The position numbers were made by a program, and so were the translations under genes. A stretch of 64,000 bases of DNA. Source: Watersipora subatra. Lineage: Eukaryota > Bryozoa > Gymnolaemata > Cheilostomatida > Watersiporidae. Below are positions 39,401 to 50,059 of this stretch, piece by piece. Location of the stretch: the NCBI RefSeq assembly GCF_963576615.1, contig NC_088714.1:47773772-47837771 (forward strand), written 5' to 3'. Every line of letters begins with the position of its first letter. Within the stretch, counting starts at the first letter, position 1. The notes beneath the pieces were generated by a model. That model was not told where the DNA came from, did no database searches, and saw only the letters and a list, made by a program, of their open reading frames with translations.

Positions 39401-42400
39401 ATATATTCGCACTGCTAAATGGGTAACCTAACAGAAAAAAGTGGTGTATGCCACTGCTCTTTTGTTGCCGTGATAGTTCCGTCAATGACCCCAATTTCAT
39501 TCAAATGACCAAATTTGCAGAAAAAACGTAACTAAGCCAAATCGACCTGCTGTCTTAAACATTCACAATAGAAATAGCTATTTTTAATTCCCAAAATTTG
39601 CTAGTGGCTCGTGCTCGATAAAAGTTTTCAAAGTAGTAGCGCAAACAAGGTTCTGGTAGTTGATGCTGCCCTCTGTGTTCCCCCTTTGTAGCAATGATGT
39701 ATAATTATGGTTCACCTTGGTGTTTACTGGTGTTTTCTCATCAATAAAAATAATAGACATTATATAATGCTAGCCTATAAACTAATCAAACAACTAAGCA
39801 CCTAGTTTCAGACTTCATTTAATAATATATTTTCTTTTTGCGCAACCTACAGGACAATATTATTCTCGGAGTTATACTTCGTAGAAGTTGTCTTTTTCTG
39901 CATTTTTGTGGATTATTTTATTTGCGAATGAGCACATATGCGAATAAAGTAATTATCAATGTCATCAACTTTAATATTACAAGTCTTTGGTAGTCATTTC
40001 ACAGTGAAAAACTGCAAGAGATATTTTGAGATGACAACGCCATGATGAATTCTGAAAAAATTGTGATAACCTTGAATAATTTTGTTTAAAAAACTGTGAC
40101 GCATTGGCAACTCTAACCCCCGGCGAAGGTTACAAAAGAGTTTGGAACTCCGCTATGTTTTCTGATTACGCCTGGTGACAAATTTTTAATTTTATGTAGT
40201 AGTTATTCTCTCTTTTTTAAAAAGCCAACAACTCTAATAATGCAGATTTTAACCATTCATGGACTTGTTTGCCCCTGGATTCGTGTAAATCCATCGAATA
40301 ATATCATCATGTAGGGTTCATAATATCGCAACAGAATCTTGTTTATTCCGTGACTAAACAATACAAAATAAACAACCACACTCCTCAGTTGCGCAGAAAG
40401 CGGACAATTTCTCAAGCTGTTTAAACTCTTGCGTAGTTATCCCGAGTTATAACACACACAGCTGTTATACTGGTTTGCAACGGCAGCGGTAATGTAACAG
40501 GCAAGTAAGTAAACTTACTGGATGTAGATGAAGGAGAAGAAGAACATCATAAGAAGAGATGAGACGATGAGCCAGCCATGTAGAATCTGAAAGGAGAGTT
40601 ACTACATTTTACGAGCACATGGAGTTACGAGCACATGCAAAATGCTATCAAGTACAACAGCGAGTGAAACACGCTAAAGCCACTTTTGAATTTTTTAAAA
40701 ACAATTAATAACAATCAATAATCAATAACAATCCATAATTGTTGTAATAAAAATAATGGTGCATGTTTTCTTTATAGTGTAATCAGCAAAAAGTGATTTC
40801 CTTTAAAAAAATTATTAAAATAGTTATCCGAAGGCATCTAGTCTGTAGTCTTTAAAGCTATCTGCAAAATTATATGCCACGATAGGAGATCTTTACTCGG
40901 GGTATGCATTCTATCCTATGGAAGAAACTGGCAGCATTAATCTCAGAGCATTGTAGTCTTTACAAAGTTCACTTCTTGACCAGATTTGGCCATATTATTG
41001 TATGAAATGTTGAATAAGAAGTACCAAAACTATTTGAGACGTTGGCTATAGTAAGAAAGATCCATATCGTATAATCGATATACAATAAACATTACATTCA
41101 CATCATACATGACTTCTTGTGCAATCTATAGTCAATCAATCTATAGTCAATAATTTAATGGCTGACCACAGCATGGCTGCAGATTTTTCAGCTTGACAGA
41201 ATACACCCATAGGTTGATTAAGTCTGAGTTATTCTAGTGAAATTACTGGGTCTATTAGAGTCGTTCCATCATTTATTATAGCTTCAGTTTACTAAAATGT
41301 CAAGACTAGCTGGATTGGTTACAGTTTATGCAAATGCTGCATTATAGCCATTTCATTTGCAATGGGAAGACCATAAAACACCTTTCTGCGCAGTCATACC
41401 TCGACATACGAGTCTTAACATGCGCGATATTTGAGATATGAGGAAAAATCTGAGCAAATTTTTGTCTTGAAAGACGAGACATAATTTGAGATACCAGCAT
41501 ACAAGACGGTTCTCAATGCAGATAGGTGGCCAAGTGAGAACAGTATTACTTGAGCTTTCTGAATTCAGGGTTGGGTAATTGATTTTATTTCAAATAGATC
41601 TATTTGCAAATTCAAATACCAAATACTATATTTATTTGATTTGGTATTTGGCTTTGAGAATTTCTCAGTATTTGGTATTTGATTTTGTATTTGATTTTGA
41701 AATTTCCCAGTATTGCTATTTGATTTGGTATTTAGTTTCGAGAATTTTTAGTAATTGGTATTTTATTTGATATTTGTTCCTGAGATTTCCCAGTATTACT
41801 ATTTTATTTGATATTTGGTTCTGTGACTTCCTAGTATTTACTATTTGATTTGGTATTTGGTTTGGAGATTTTCCAGTATTTGGTATTTTATTTGGTACAG
41901 TCAAATATGGATAACTCGAACTTCACGGGACCGAGCAAAAGTGTCCGAATTATCAGAGCGTTCAAGTTATCAGAGCACTGTCACAAGTCCATGTATTTAC
42001 TTATTTATTAGTAGATACATGTACATATACAAACTATAATATAATTCAAAAGCACAAATGACTTGTTTCAAATTAAATGCTTCTAATGTAAAGTTTAAAA
42101 CGTTTTTATCAAAAGGTATAGAGATTTTTCTATCACTTGAGATTGGTTTGTTGTTTGAGGTGATGTTATTGCCAGGACGTTTTTTAGATTGACATTGGCA
42201 AAACTCATTGTTGAAATGCTCAAAAGAAAAGACACCTTTTTCTTTTGAGCGTTTTACCCACGATCAATTTTGCCGATTTTTCTTGAAGTTTATGCAAAGA
42301 TTACCTCACTTTACCTTTCTTCCGAAGGGCGATCGCTAAGCGGATGTTTGGTATAAATCAAATTTCACCAAACCTTTAGAAAAGTCGTTGACAAAAATAT

Positions 42401-45400
42401 TTTGCCGATGGTGGTAATAATGACGCCTATAAATTCCGAAAAGTCCATGTTTACCTCTATGGCTTGGAATAAAGTGATTTTCTAATGTGATAACAACCGT
42501 TTCGGTAGCCGTTGGGAAAAAACAGTTCGAGTTAACAGTGTTGAGTTCGAGTTATCTATAGCAATTTATCATTACGTGGAAACAAACCAAAGAAACCGTT
42601 CGAGTTAACCATGTGTTCGAGCTATCCGTGGGTGAGTTATCCATGTTTGACTGTATTTGGTTCTTAGATTTCTCAGTATTTGGTATTTGATTTTGGATTT
42701 GATTTTGAAATTTCCCAGTATTACTATGTGATTTGGTAATTAGTTTCGCGAATTTTTGGTAATTGGTATTTTATTTGATATTTTTGTTCTGAGATAGCCC
42801 AGTATTTAGAATTTTATTTGGTATTTGGTTATGAATTTATAAATATTTGCTAATTTATTTAGTAATGTTCGGTATAATTGAGATTGTCCAGTATCTGGCA
42901 TTTGCTTTGGTATCATAATTTGGTTTATAATTGGCCAATATTTTTTCTGGTATTTTGGATAATTATTTGATATGAATATTTGCTAGTATTTGGTGTTTGA
43001 TATTCGTTAATATTTTGCATTCTGATCATCAATTTTGATTTCGGTTGCTGTAAGTTTAAAACCGCTAGCTAGAAATAATATGGATATTCGACAGATGTTT
43101 GGAAAGCTTCTCCTTCACAGCTCACATTTAACGGCAACCCAGTACAGAAACCATCAAATCTCCCTTTTGTCTTTGGTCTGCATTGCGCTTGTATGTAATT
43201 GTAGTTGTTGGATGTGAACGTGATCAGTGATTTTTAAATAATTTGATAATTCAGTCTGCAAATAAATTTAATTTGGTCTTGATATTTTCCAGTACTTAAT
43301 ATTTAGCATAGTTAGCATAATGATGTTGATATTGAATTGGCATTTCCCATTATTCAATTTGGAGTCGGCTCTGTAAGATTTTACATCATTTGGTTCTGAA
43401 ATTTCCGAGTAGCCTACTGTTATTTGATTTGATATTTGGTTTCTAAAATTTTCAGTATTTGGTATTTTATTTGGTATTTGATTAGGAAATTTCACAATAT
43501 AACTATTTGATTTGATATTTAACGTCGAGAAATTGCAGAGTTTAGTAATTCATTTGGTATTTTAATATAAAACTTTCCATTATCCCTATTTGATTTGGTA
43601 TTTGGTACTGAGATTTCCAAGTATTTGATATTTTATTTGGTATTTCGTTTTGAAATTTCCAAGTATTACTATTTGATTTGGAATTTGGTTTCAAGAATTG
43701 CCAGTATTTGGTATTTTGTCTTGAGATTTTCACGTATTACTATTTGATTTGATATTTGATTTGAACAATTGCCAATATTTGGTATTTTACTTGGTATTTG
43801 GTTTTCAAATTTCCCAGTGGTACTATTTGATTTGGTATTTGATTTACTAAATTGTGAGTATTTGATAATTTATTTGGTATTTAGCTTTGAGATTTTCAAG
43901 TATTTGGTATTTTATTTGGTATTTGGTTATGTTTTCCAGTATTTGGTATTCTAATTGGTCCGCCGAATTGGTCAATTACCCAACAGTGTTTCTGATTCAG
44001 CTTGAGGATATTTAAAAATGTTGGCTAAAAGTGGAGGTGAGAGCGAGTTAAAAATCAAGGCGAAAAGAACCAAACTTGAAAAACAAGAGAAATGAAAAAA
44101 CTGGAAATAAAAGCCATGTTAGAATTAAGTTTAGTGTAACATGCATGTATATGATTAAAAGTTAATTTCAATTTTGTGTATATTAAGATAAATTTGTTCA
44201 AGTTATTTATCCTATATTTTATTTAAGCTAAATTTATGATACGTATCGTCACAAAAGTCTCGTGTACCGAACATGTTGCCTCTCTCACACCACTGTTAGC
44301 CGCTACTATCTGTCTCGAAGTTAAGAACTCCATACAGTATTTTATATAATAATTGTTCAGGGGCTTTTGTGGTTCATAACATAAATAGCAATAGCAAAAA
44401 AAAATTTAATTACCAAAATAATTTTTCATAAATAGTTACAATTTATTTGGAGGCTTTCATATATCTGTTCCAAGTGAGTGTATCTATGTCTATATATAAA
44501 TAGTTATTCGTGTGCAGACGTGTCGTCATCATCATTCATAAGCGATTTGTAAACGAAAATGAAACTAGCTTTAATTGGAAATGAATAAATTGGAATTGAG
44601 ATTACTCAACTAGTTCAGCAAATCACAGATGCGTCCTCTTATCCTTAGCAACGCAATTTGGCGTGTTGATTTTGAAATGACGCATTGACAAATCGTCGGC
44701 TAGCCAAATTGGGCCTTTCTTTTGTGTGTGAGTATTCAGGCCTTTACCAATACTCTATGGCACATTCAAGAGCAAGTCGAGGTTGGTGTGAGTCGATGAC
44801 AATTTTAAGCAACAAAAAATTATTCTTTCTGGAGCGCTCCTGGAGTAAGCGCACCGCTAGCCCATGAGTAAAAATACAGATGATGAACACCGCTGTGCAT
44901 TCATTTATAAGCCTGGTTTGTTGATGACCACACGCCATTTTCATTTGTAATCACATCTAAAAGACCAAATTTCGAATAGCTGAAAAAATTTGGGTAAAAA
45001 ACAAGCTAAGGCATGCCAAACTGCAAAATTTAATAATAAAAATAGCCCCGTTTCAAGGCCACAAATCGCTCAAAAACTTACTAGAGCCTTATAAGATCTT
45101 TTTTAACCAGTTGCAGGGTCAGATAACTCAGATATCTGATAGTCGCTAACGAGCCTTGTAAAACCACTACTGACTATAATATTACCTAATGAATACACTA
45201 ATATTTAACAATTATCTATAAACACCATCTTGAATTCGTACCAAATGCCGTGACTGACCTTACAGTATTAATTTAACTATATCCACATATAAAAACAGAT
45301 GTCAATCACATGGATATTGAGTAAGTTCTCAAACACCGATGTGTAATAGACTGATTAGAGAGTTGACAGATAAGAAAGGCATGTGATTAGACTTCTAATG

Positions 45401-48400
45401 AGTCATCAAATACCTTATAGCACTTGTACTTGTAGAGAAGGACGAGCAGGATAGTCATAACCACAACAACTCCTAGTACAATCAGCGCATTGCCAACACT
45501 GCTGCCGATTGTAACCAGAGTACTATCGTCAGCCTTCGGGTGGAAAGGAGTATATGCTCTACAACAGAGATGTCACAGACAGAATAAAAGCGTGACATGA
45601 TTTTTAGTTCTAATTTGGCGTTGTCATGGTTTTGGGAAAGCTACCTTTTTTTCTTTTTATTATGTTTTCTCACCAGTCATTTTTTTAATTTTATTAAATT
45701 TATTCCTTCCATCGGTAACTATAGTATCTTAGTCATTAGTTCAAAGGCTTCTATGGCACTTCCATCGGTAACTATAGTATCTTAGTCATTAGTTCAAAGG
45801 CTTCTATGGCACTTCTAGTTGATTCAATGGAATAGTATATGTGACAGTATATGCAAATATTTTTAATGCCGCTCCCTTATGATTTACTCGTGAAATTAGC
45901 TGATGATGCTAGCGGCACAAGTGCTTGCGTTAGCTAAGACAATCATTTTAGCATTTCCATGCTTCTGTTATTAAAATCATTCGCAATTCTATACTAAAGT
46001 GACTGATAAGTTTTCCTTGATATCGCTTCTTTTTCATGGCAATCCCTTACAAACTACAGTCATACTTCAACTTACGAGCTTAATGCGTTCCGAGACTGAG
46101 CTCGTATGTCAATTTACTCGCATGTTGGTGCGATTTATTTATATATAGAATAATTAAATATATATTGATTGGTTTCCATACTCTAAAATAAGCAAATAAA
46201 ACACTCAAAACAAGATATTGTAACAGAAAGAACATGTTGGTTATTCTCCTTACGTACTACATGCTTTCAAAAAGCAACAAATAAAAAATGATGCAAGGAA
46301 ATGTGATTAATTAAAATGTAAAGTTAAATACATACAATAGCAGTTAACACTCGCGTTTGCCAGGGAGGGAGATATAAGTTATCCTTCGTTACAACAGTTG
46401 ACTTTGATAAATTTGGATTTTATCAAAGTGTTAAAAGACAAACTTAGAAGCAAACCTAAAAGCAAACTTTCATTTTCAACTAAACGTAATTAAAATTTCT
46501 TCGGCGTTCATAGTTTAAAGTTTCTTGCTGGTTAGCGAGAAATCTTTCCTTTTTTTCGCTTTCACGACTAGCTGGCCGTTTTAAGATAAACCTATCTAAC
46601 GACGTTTGCCTTTGTCGCCCTTGCAACATGTTGCGATAAGGACGAACACAAGTGTCGTCACAAATGGTTAATGCATGATCACTAGCCAGCTTGTCCGAAT
46701 GCCTATTAAACAGTTTGGATAGATAGCGCCGGCCTTTTCACATAGCATCGTTTCAGTTACGCTGTCACCGGCCAATTGTTTGTCCAATGCCATCAGCGGT
46801 CGTGAAGATCGCTGCACCGTTTCGAAACTATGGTTAGTCCTTTTGCGAACTAAATGCCCTGAATGTAATCCTTCTGTTTGATATTATGAATGTATTTCTG
46901 TCATATTCCCGAGCTAGCTCAATCACGCATACACATTTCGCATATTTTTCCGTTTAATATCAATTGTTATCATTTGCTTTTTCTTTGTATTATCTTTCAT
47001 TTTACTGGCAAACTTTCGGTCTACGCACAGTACGTTTAATTCACATAATTCTGCGCAGAAAATCGTGCACAAAAAAACACGGTACAACAGTATAACCTGA
47101 GCGGTTGAAAAATACAGAGTGATGCTGTTCTCATAAAACACCTCCGGCATACTTGGCAACTGACTCAAGTGCTCGTATCTCAAACATGGCTCGTATGTTA
47201 GTGCTAAAACTTGCTTGAAAGCTGGCCCGTATCTCAAGTTTCTCGTACGTTGGAGCACTCGTAAGTTGAAGTATTACTGTATTTGGTGAGTTTAATTTAT
47301 CGTTTTGAATGCTGTAATTGTAGTTGTGTTCCCTTGTTGCTACATAATCAACCGGAACAGAAGACTAGATGGTAAACAAACACAGTAAAATTAGCCTCTA
47401 CAAACAAACGATGCCATGATACATTTAGAGAAACTACTATCTGGTTGCCCACATATTCCTGAACATTCAGGTTATTGAATAAATTTATTAATAAATTACT
47501 GAATAAATTAAAATAAATTCAGCTTACGGAATTCTATTTTATCTATCGAGTCACTTTTATAATTTTATTGTAAGTTTTATCAGCTGTACACTTAAAAACT
47601 ATTATTTTATAATTAAAATTAATACAAATATATATACACACACATACATATTGTACATGTTAATCATACTACAAGTTCAGACGACTTTCAACCAGGGAGA
47701 TACGGCGCCCATGGCTATTATAGCATCTTACTAGATATAATGATGAGGAGGCGAAGAGAGTACCAAGCCATGGACAAACAATAACTTCCATTTGAAGAAA
47801 CACTGAAAAAGCAGCTTCTGAATGTATGTTTGAGAACAAGTCCTTTCATTTTCATGCATGTTAAAACAACTCTTAAACATGGAGATGATGGTGCAGATGA
47901 AGAGTGTAAATAGTTAGTCTAAACAATGATGGGATGGCAAATCAAATAGCATGCTCACAAATAAGCAAGAACTTCAATGCGACGAAACACTGAACAGAAA
48001 AGCTTCCAAATGCTGAAATTTTTATAAATTGAACATACAAAGTCTGCATGACTTGTGTGCCTGGGTCCAAATCTGATTTGTTACATTACATTTATAGACT
48101 TGTCAAATTAAATGGAGATAGTTATGTAGGGCCAAAGATAGGTAAATGCGGTGTTAAACAAGTTAACAAGCAGATTACAATGCAAGTTGAATATATGAAA
48201 AAAACGATGATGTTTATAGACTGAATCAAATTTATGTAGAGTAGAGTATTTATCGCTAAGAAAATGATGAACAGGGTAACATAACTCTAAGGCCGTGGAT
48301 GAAATTAACAGAACATAAGACAAAACTATGCAGTATGGTAAAAAAGATAACATCAATAGGTAGATGATAATAGGGTAGGTCGGTGAAGAGCAGGGCTGAC

Positions 48401-48850
48401 TGATGGAAAGCAAAGTTTGTTTAAAGTTGATTTTATTTAAATTTAAAACTTTAACTTTAAAAATTTTAAATTTAATATTTAAATTTATGTTATTATTTGA
48501 AGAGAATCAAGTGGATAGAGAATGGTGGATGAGCAGAGACTAAGGTAGACTGGTAGAGTAGATAACAAAATGGAAAAGCGGACTCACAAGTAGACGCCTG
48601 ACGATTGGTCGGTGTAGTAGGCGACACTCGCAACCGTTAACACGACAACGAGCATGCAGAGCGAAACTGGTACAAAGAGTTTAATAACATGCTGAGCTCC
48701 GTACATCAGATCCTCTTCCGCTTCCTCTTCCTCATTTCTTTGTCTTCTTTCCCTGTTTCTCTGACGTAACCTAGGGGCTTCAACTTCCTGTTCTACGACA
48801 GAAGGCTCTTGGCGTCTGTTGGTTGCAGAGGTTGTTTCCTCATCTTCCAT
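24263..48850 (-). CDS. PSEN: Presenilin, catalytic subunit of gamma-secretase, complete, 9 coding exons
   Basis: Nine minus-strand exons join into 464 aa (human presenilin-1 has 467) with phases 2,0,2,1,1,1,1,0. Presenilin is the multi-pass aspartyl protease that cuts Notch, APP and other type I membrane proteins inside the membrane with nicastrin, APH-1 and PEN-2. Visible features: acidic/basic N-terminus (1-50); [17 protein letters not shown] leading into TM1; Y-T-P-F before TM2; a WNFG block; [26 protein letters not shown]6 with catalytic D233 followed by [25 protein letters not shown] before the endoproteolysis loop; a long hydrophilic loop (about 277-375); TM7 [17 protein letters not shown] with catalytic D384; ALPALPIS (residues 428-435); C-terminus ending IFI. 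TM6 reads WD where most presenilins have YD. A single ancestral-type presenilin cannot be assigned to PSEN1 or PSEN2. Confidence 0.97.
25941..26053 (-). CDS. PSEN: Presenilin coding exon 8 (TM7, GLGD)
   Basis: Encodes [20 protein letters not shown] then [16 protein letters not shown]. It contains the second catalytic Asp (D384) in the GxGD signature. TTGTAG acceptor; GTAAGT donor, phase 0. Confidence 0.97.
26626..27590 (+). mobile_element. Composite tRNA-like repeat, copy 2
   Basis: The head ACTAGCTGTGCTACCCGGCG lies at 26626-26645. A tRNA-like module follows at 27421-27492 (A box TAGCTCAGTGGTAGAGC, B box GAGTTCAAATTC). The tail has TTCCAAGATTTTAATAGCTA and ACTTTGAGATATACATATAT. The middle is longer than and different from the other copies. 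Presenilin intron 7. Confidence 0.65.
27688..28020. repeat. 30-bp minisatellite, 11 copies
   Basis: The unit is roughly TTAAGAAAAGCACCTGTCAG followed by TCTGCTTGAG. Presenilin intron 7, about 120 bp from exon 7. Its reverse strand encodes a meaningless ten-residue repeat. Confidence 0.96.
28142..28345 (-). CDS. PSEN: Presenilin coding exon 7 (variable hydrophilic loop)
   Basis: Encodes an acidic, Ser/Glu/Ala-rich loop ([18 protein letters not shown] through ADQEPEE). The loop is variable in all presenilins, so it is supported by phase (1 in, 1 out), good splice sites (GACAG, GTGAGT) and position. Confidence 0.85.
29261..29346 (+). mobile_element. tRNA-derived SINE head
   Basis: Contains an A-box-like GTGGTGTAGTGATAGCATGC and a strong B box GGTTCAATCCTCG, with a T-run after GAGGCAAAC. 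The stems do not fold into a sound tRNA, so it is a SINE fragment, not a gene. Presenilin intron 6. Confidence 0.6.
30460..30760. repeat. 21-bp minisatellite, 14 copies
   Basis: The unit is ACACAGCGAATCTAAACCACC counted as 21 bp, with few variants. Presenilin intron 6. Confidence 0.97.
30996..32238. repeat. 35-bp minisatellite, about 35 copies
   Basis: The unit reads GACTCAGATAATACCATCTA then TACCTTATATAACAG, with ordered variants (GACTC/GACCC, CAGG/CATG, TACC/TATC) recurring in blocks. This suggests higher-order duplication. It is the longest array here. Presenilin intron 6. Confidence 0.97.
32809..32934 (-). CDS. PSEN: Presenilin coding exon 6 (cleavage loop)
   Basis: Encodes [20 protein letters not shown] and a hydrophilic stretch. 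It corresponds to the region where presenilins are cut into N- and C-terminal fragments. TTCCAG acceptor; GTGATT donor, phase 1. Confidence 0.88.
33529..34776 (+). mobile_element. Internally deleted pogo/Tigger element, copy A
   Basis: Ends CAGTAATACTTCAACTTACG and CGTAAGTTGAAGTATGACTG are inverted and flanked by TA. It encodes an N-terminal CENP-B/Psq-type helix-turn-helix ([28 protein letters not shown]) and a C-terminal piece ([13 protein letters not shown], typical of Tigger ends). The DDE catalytic domain is missing and there is a stop between the pieces. Cannot move itself. Presenilin intron 5. Confidence 0.88.
34973..35071 (-). CDS. PSEN: Presenilin coding exon 5 (after the TM6 Asp)
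   Basis: Its first two bases (AC) complete Asp233, followed by [20 protein letters not shown] and [18 protein letters not shown] acceptor; GTAAGT donor, phase 1. Confidence 0.96.
36403..36740. repeat. 17-bp minisatellite, about 20 copies
   Basis: The unit is CTACACCAGGTCGACTT with CTTCT/CTTAT alternation. It contains GTCGAC in each copy. Presenilin intron 4. Confidence 0.97.
36836..37047. repeat. 16-bp minisatellite, 13 copies
   Basis: Perfect repeats of CAGAAGCATGGTATAA, about 100 bp after the 17-bp array. Presenilin intron 4. Confidence 0.97.
37430..37650 (-). CDS. PSEN: Presenilin coding exon 4 (TM4-TM6)
   Basis: Encodes [47 protein letters not shown] and most of TM6. It ends ALW plus the first base of the catalytic Asp codon; the donor is GTTAGT, phase 1. 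Confidence 0.97.
38384..39232. mobile_element. Non-autonomous Tc1/mariner- or pogo-type element
   Basis: Starts CAGTAGGCGCTCCTACAATG and ends with the inverse of CAGTAGACGCTCCTATAACG, both next to TA. 849 bp, no transposase. Presenilin intron 3. Confidence 0.8.
40519..40586 (-). CDS. PSEN: Presenilin coding exon 3 (TM3)
   Basis: 68 nt encoding [20 protein letters not shown], matching the HAWLIxSSLLLLFFFSFIYL block of presenilins. TTTCAG acceptor; GTAAGT donor, phase 2. Confidence 0.95.
41391..41540 (+). mobile_element. Solo end of a pogo/Tigger-type element
   Basis: CAGTCATACCTCGACATACG followed by TTGAGATATGAG and GAGATACCAGCATA, the style of sequence beneath Tigger ends. Only one end is present. 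Confidence 0.55.
41580..43965. repeat. Degenerate AT-rich satellite (TATTTGGTATTT)
   Basis: Loose units of about 45 bp built from GATTTGGTATTTGGTTT and GAAATTTCCCAGTATT, in presenilin intron 2. Interrupted at 41897-42653 by a MITE. Confidence 0.85.
41897..42653. mobile_element. MITE inserted in the AT-rich satellite
   Basis: Ends CAGTCAAATATGGATAACTC and GAGTTATCCATGTTTGACTG, each next to TA, with satellite sequence TTTGG-TA / TA-TTTGG on the two sides. Its interior (about 42120-42200) contains GAGGTGATGTTATTGCCAGG, related to the MITEs at 1432 and 3686. Confidence 0.85.
45414..45558 (-). CDS. PSEN: Presenilin coding exon 2 (TM2)
   Basis: Encodes [20 protein letters not shown] and TM2, ending LLYKYKCYK. 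The TTGTAG acceptor completes the Leu codon; GTATTT donor, phase 0. YTPF and YKYKCYK are family landmarks. Confidence 0.95.
45709..45814. repeat. Tandem 53-bp duplication
   Basis: Two exact copies of a segment starting CCATCGGTAACTATAGTATC and ending CTTCTATGGCACTT. Presenilin intron 1. Confidence 0.9.
46057..47279 (-). mobile_element. Internally deleted pogo/Tigger element, copy B
   Basis: Same family and same deletion as 33529-34776 but inverted: ends CAGTCATACTTCAACTTACG and CGTAAGTTGAAGTATTACTG with TA flanks. The helix-turn-helix reading frame is frameshifted after DIKRK. Presenilin intron 1. Confidence 0.88.
48588..48850 (-). CDS. PSEN: Presenilin coding exon 1 (start codon, TM1)
   Basis: Starts at ATG in an AACATGG context (MEDEETTS). 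It contains a Glu/Arg-rich cytosolic tail and then [18 protein letters not shown] and TM1. The donor GTGAGT splits a Leu codon (phase 2). An acceptor at about 48868 shows that a non-coding 5' exon lies further right. An in-frame ATG at 48877 falls inside that intron. Confidence 0.93.
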
Positions 48851-48889
48851 GTTAGCGGGTTGCTGAACTGCATACAATGTAAGAAGTGG

Positions 48890-49270
48890 GTTACGAAAAG
48901 GGAAACCAGATTTCTATCAGATTTCATTATCTTTATCGTTTATGTCATCAGAGGTTCAAAAAATGCTTTCAAGAGCAAATAAATCTCATTTTTAGGTATT
49001 TTTTGTACTAAGATTGAAGTTTGACAACATTTAACTAGCTTATTGCTGATATGATTGCGTTTGAGATTTTAAAAAGCATCATCCTACTTCCAAATGCTTC
49101 AATAATAAAAAGGTTTACATAAATAAAAAAAACCAAGAATAGAAAGCACTGGTAATTAAAATTATTAAAAACATTTTACATAAATAAAGAAGCTAAATTA
49201 CAGTTACTGCTCTTCTCTGCTCATAGGCCTTCTGATTGACAAATAAGAAGTAATTTATGAACATTTGATT
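48890..49270. other. No gene seen
   Basis: AT-rich sequence upstream of presenilin coding exon 1, probably intron of its 5' UTR. Nothing else supportable. Confidence 0.4.
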
Positions 49271-49275
49271 CATTA

Positions 49276-49735
49276 ATAGGGGCGGTCTTCATTGGACAGA
49301 TTACAATAATAGGGGTGGTTCTCATTGGACAGATTACAATAATAGGGGTGGTTCTCATTGGACAGATTACAATAATAGGGGTGGTTCTCATTGGACAGAT
49401 TACAATAATAGGGGCAGTCCTCATTGGACAGATTACAATAATAGGGGCGGTACTCATTGGACAGATTACAATAATAGGGGTGATTCTCATTGGACAGATT
49501 ACAATAATAGGGGCGGTCCTCATTGGACAGATTACAATAATAGGGGTGGTTCTCATTGGACAGATTACAATAATAGGGGCGGTCCTCATTGGACAGATTA
49601 CAATAATAGAGGTGGTTCTCATTGGACAGATTACAATAATAGGGGCGGTTCTCATTGGACAGATTACAATAATAGGGGTGGTTCTCATTGGACAGATTAC
49701 AATAATAGGGGTGGTCCTCATTGGACAGATTACAA
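49276..49735. repeat. 33-bp minisatellite, 14 copies
   Basis: The unit is GGACAGATTACAATAATAGG followed by GGTGGTTCTCATT, with GG(T/C)GG and TTCTC/TCCTC variants. Open on several frames because 33 is a multiple of 3. Confidence 0.97.
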
Positions 49736-49982
49736 TTTCCATTATAATTCCTTCTATCTAAAGTCAGCGAACATTTGAGATTCATTTAATAGACTCCCAG
49801 ATGAGTCAGTAATAAAAGGTGACTTTTGAATCAAAGTTAAATTGTTAGAAATGATAAACTGAAGTGAAGTATGAATTTTAAAGTCTTTTATTTGTGTGTT
49901 ATAATGGCAGTTGTTTTAAATGTGCCAACTTTCGCTTAATCACAAAATTCTGTACACGAATTAATGAGATGACTCAAATGTT

Positions 49983-50056
49983 GACCAATATGGGTCTTGA
50001 ACCTGTGACATTCAGATTATTAGGCTCATGCTCTAAGTACGCTGAGCTAATTGGCC
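49983..50056 (-). pseudogene. tRNA-like pseudogene
   Basis: On the minus strand, GGCCAAT and ATTGGTC form a seven-pair acceptor stem (one G-T), GCTC/GAGC a D stem, and ACAGGTTCAAGACC resembles the T arm. The anticodon and T stems have mismatches. The loop CTAATAATCTGA resembles Met/Ile tRNAs. Best read as a decayed tRNA or tRNA-derived repeat head. Confidence 0.55.
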
Positions 50057-50059
50057 CCC

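Noticed and set aside
48108..48413. Hydrophobic 101-codon minus-strand frame
   Set aside because: Lies in presenilin intron 1, no recognised family, and the hydrophobic bias is expected from reverse-read A-rich sequence.
49221..49785. Long open frames on both strands (up to 173 codons)
   Set aside because: 33-bp array without stops; three overlapping frames of similar length show it is a composition effect.
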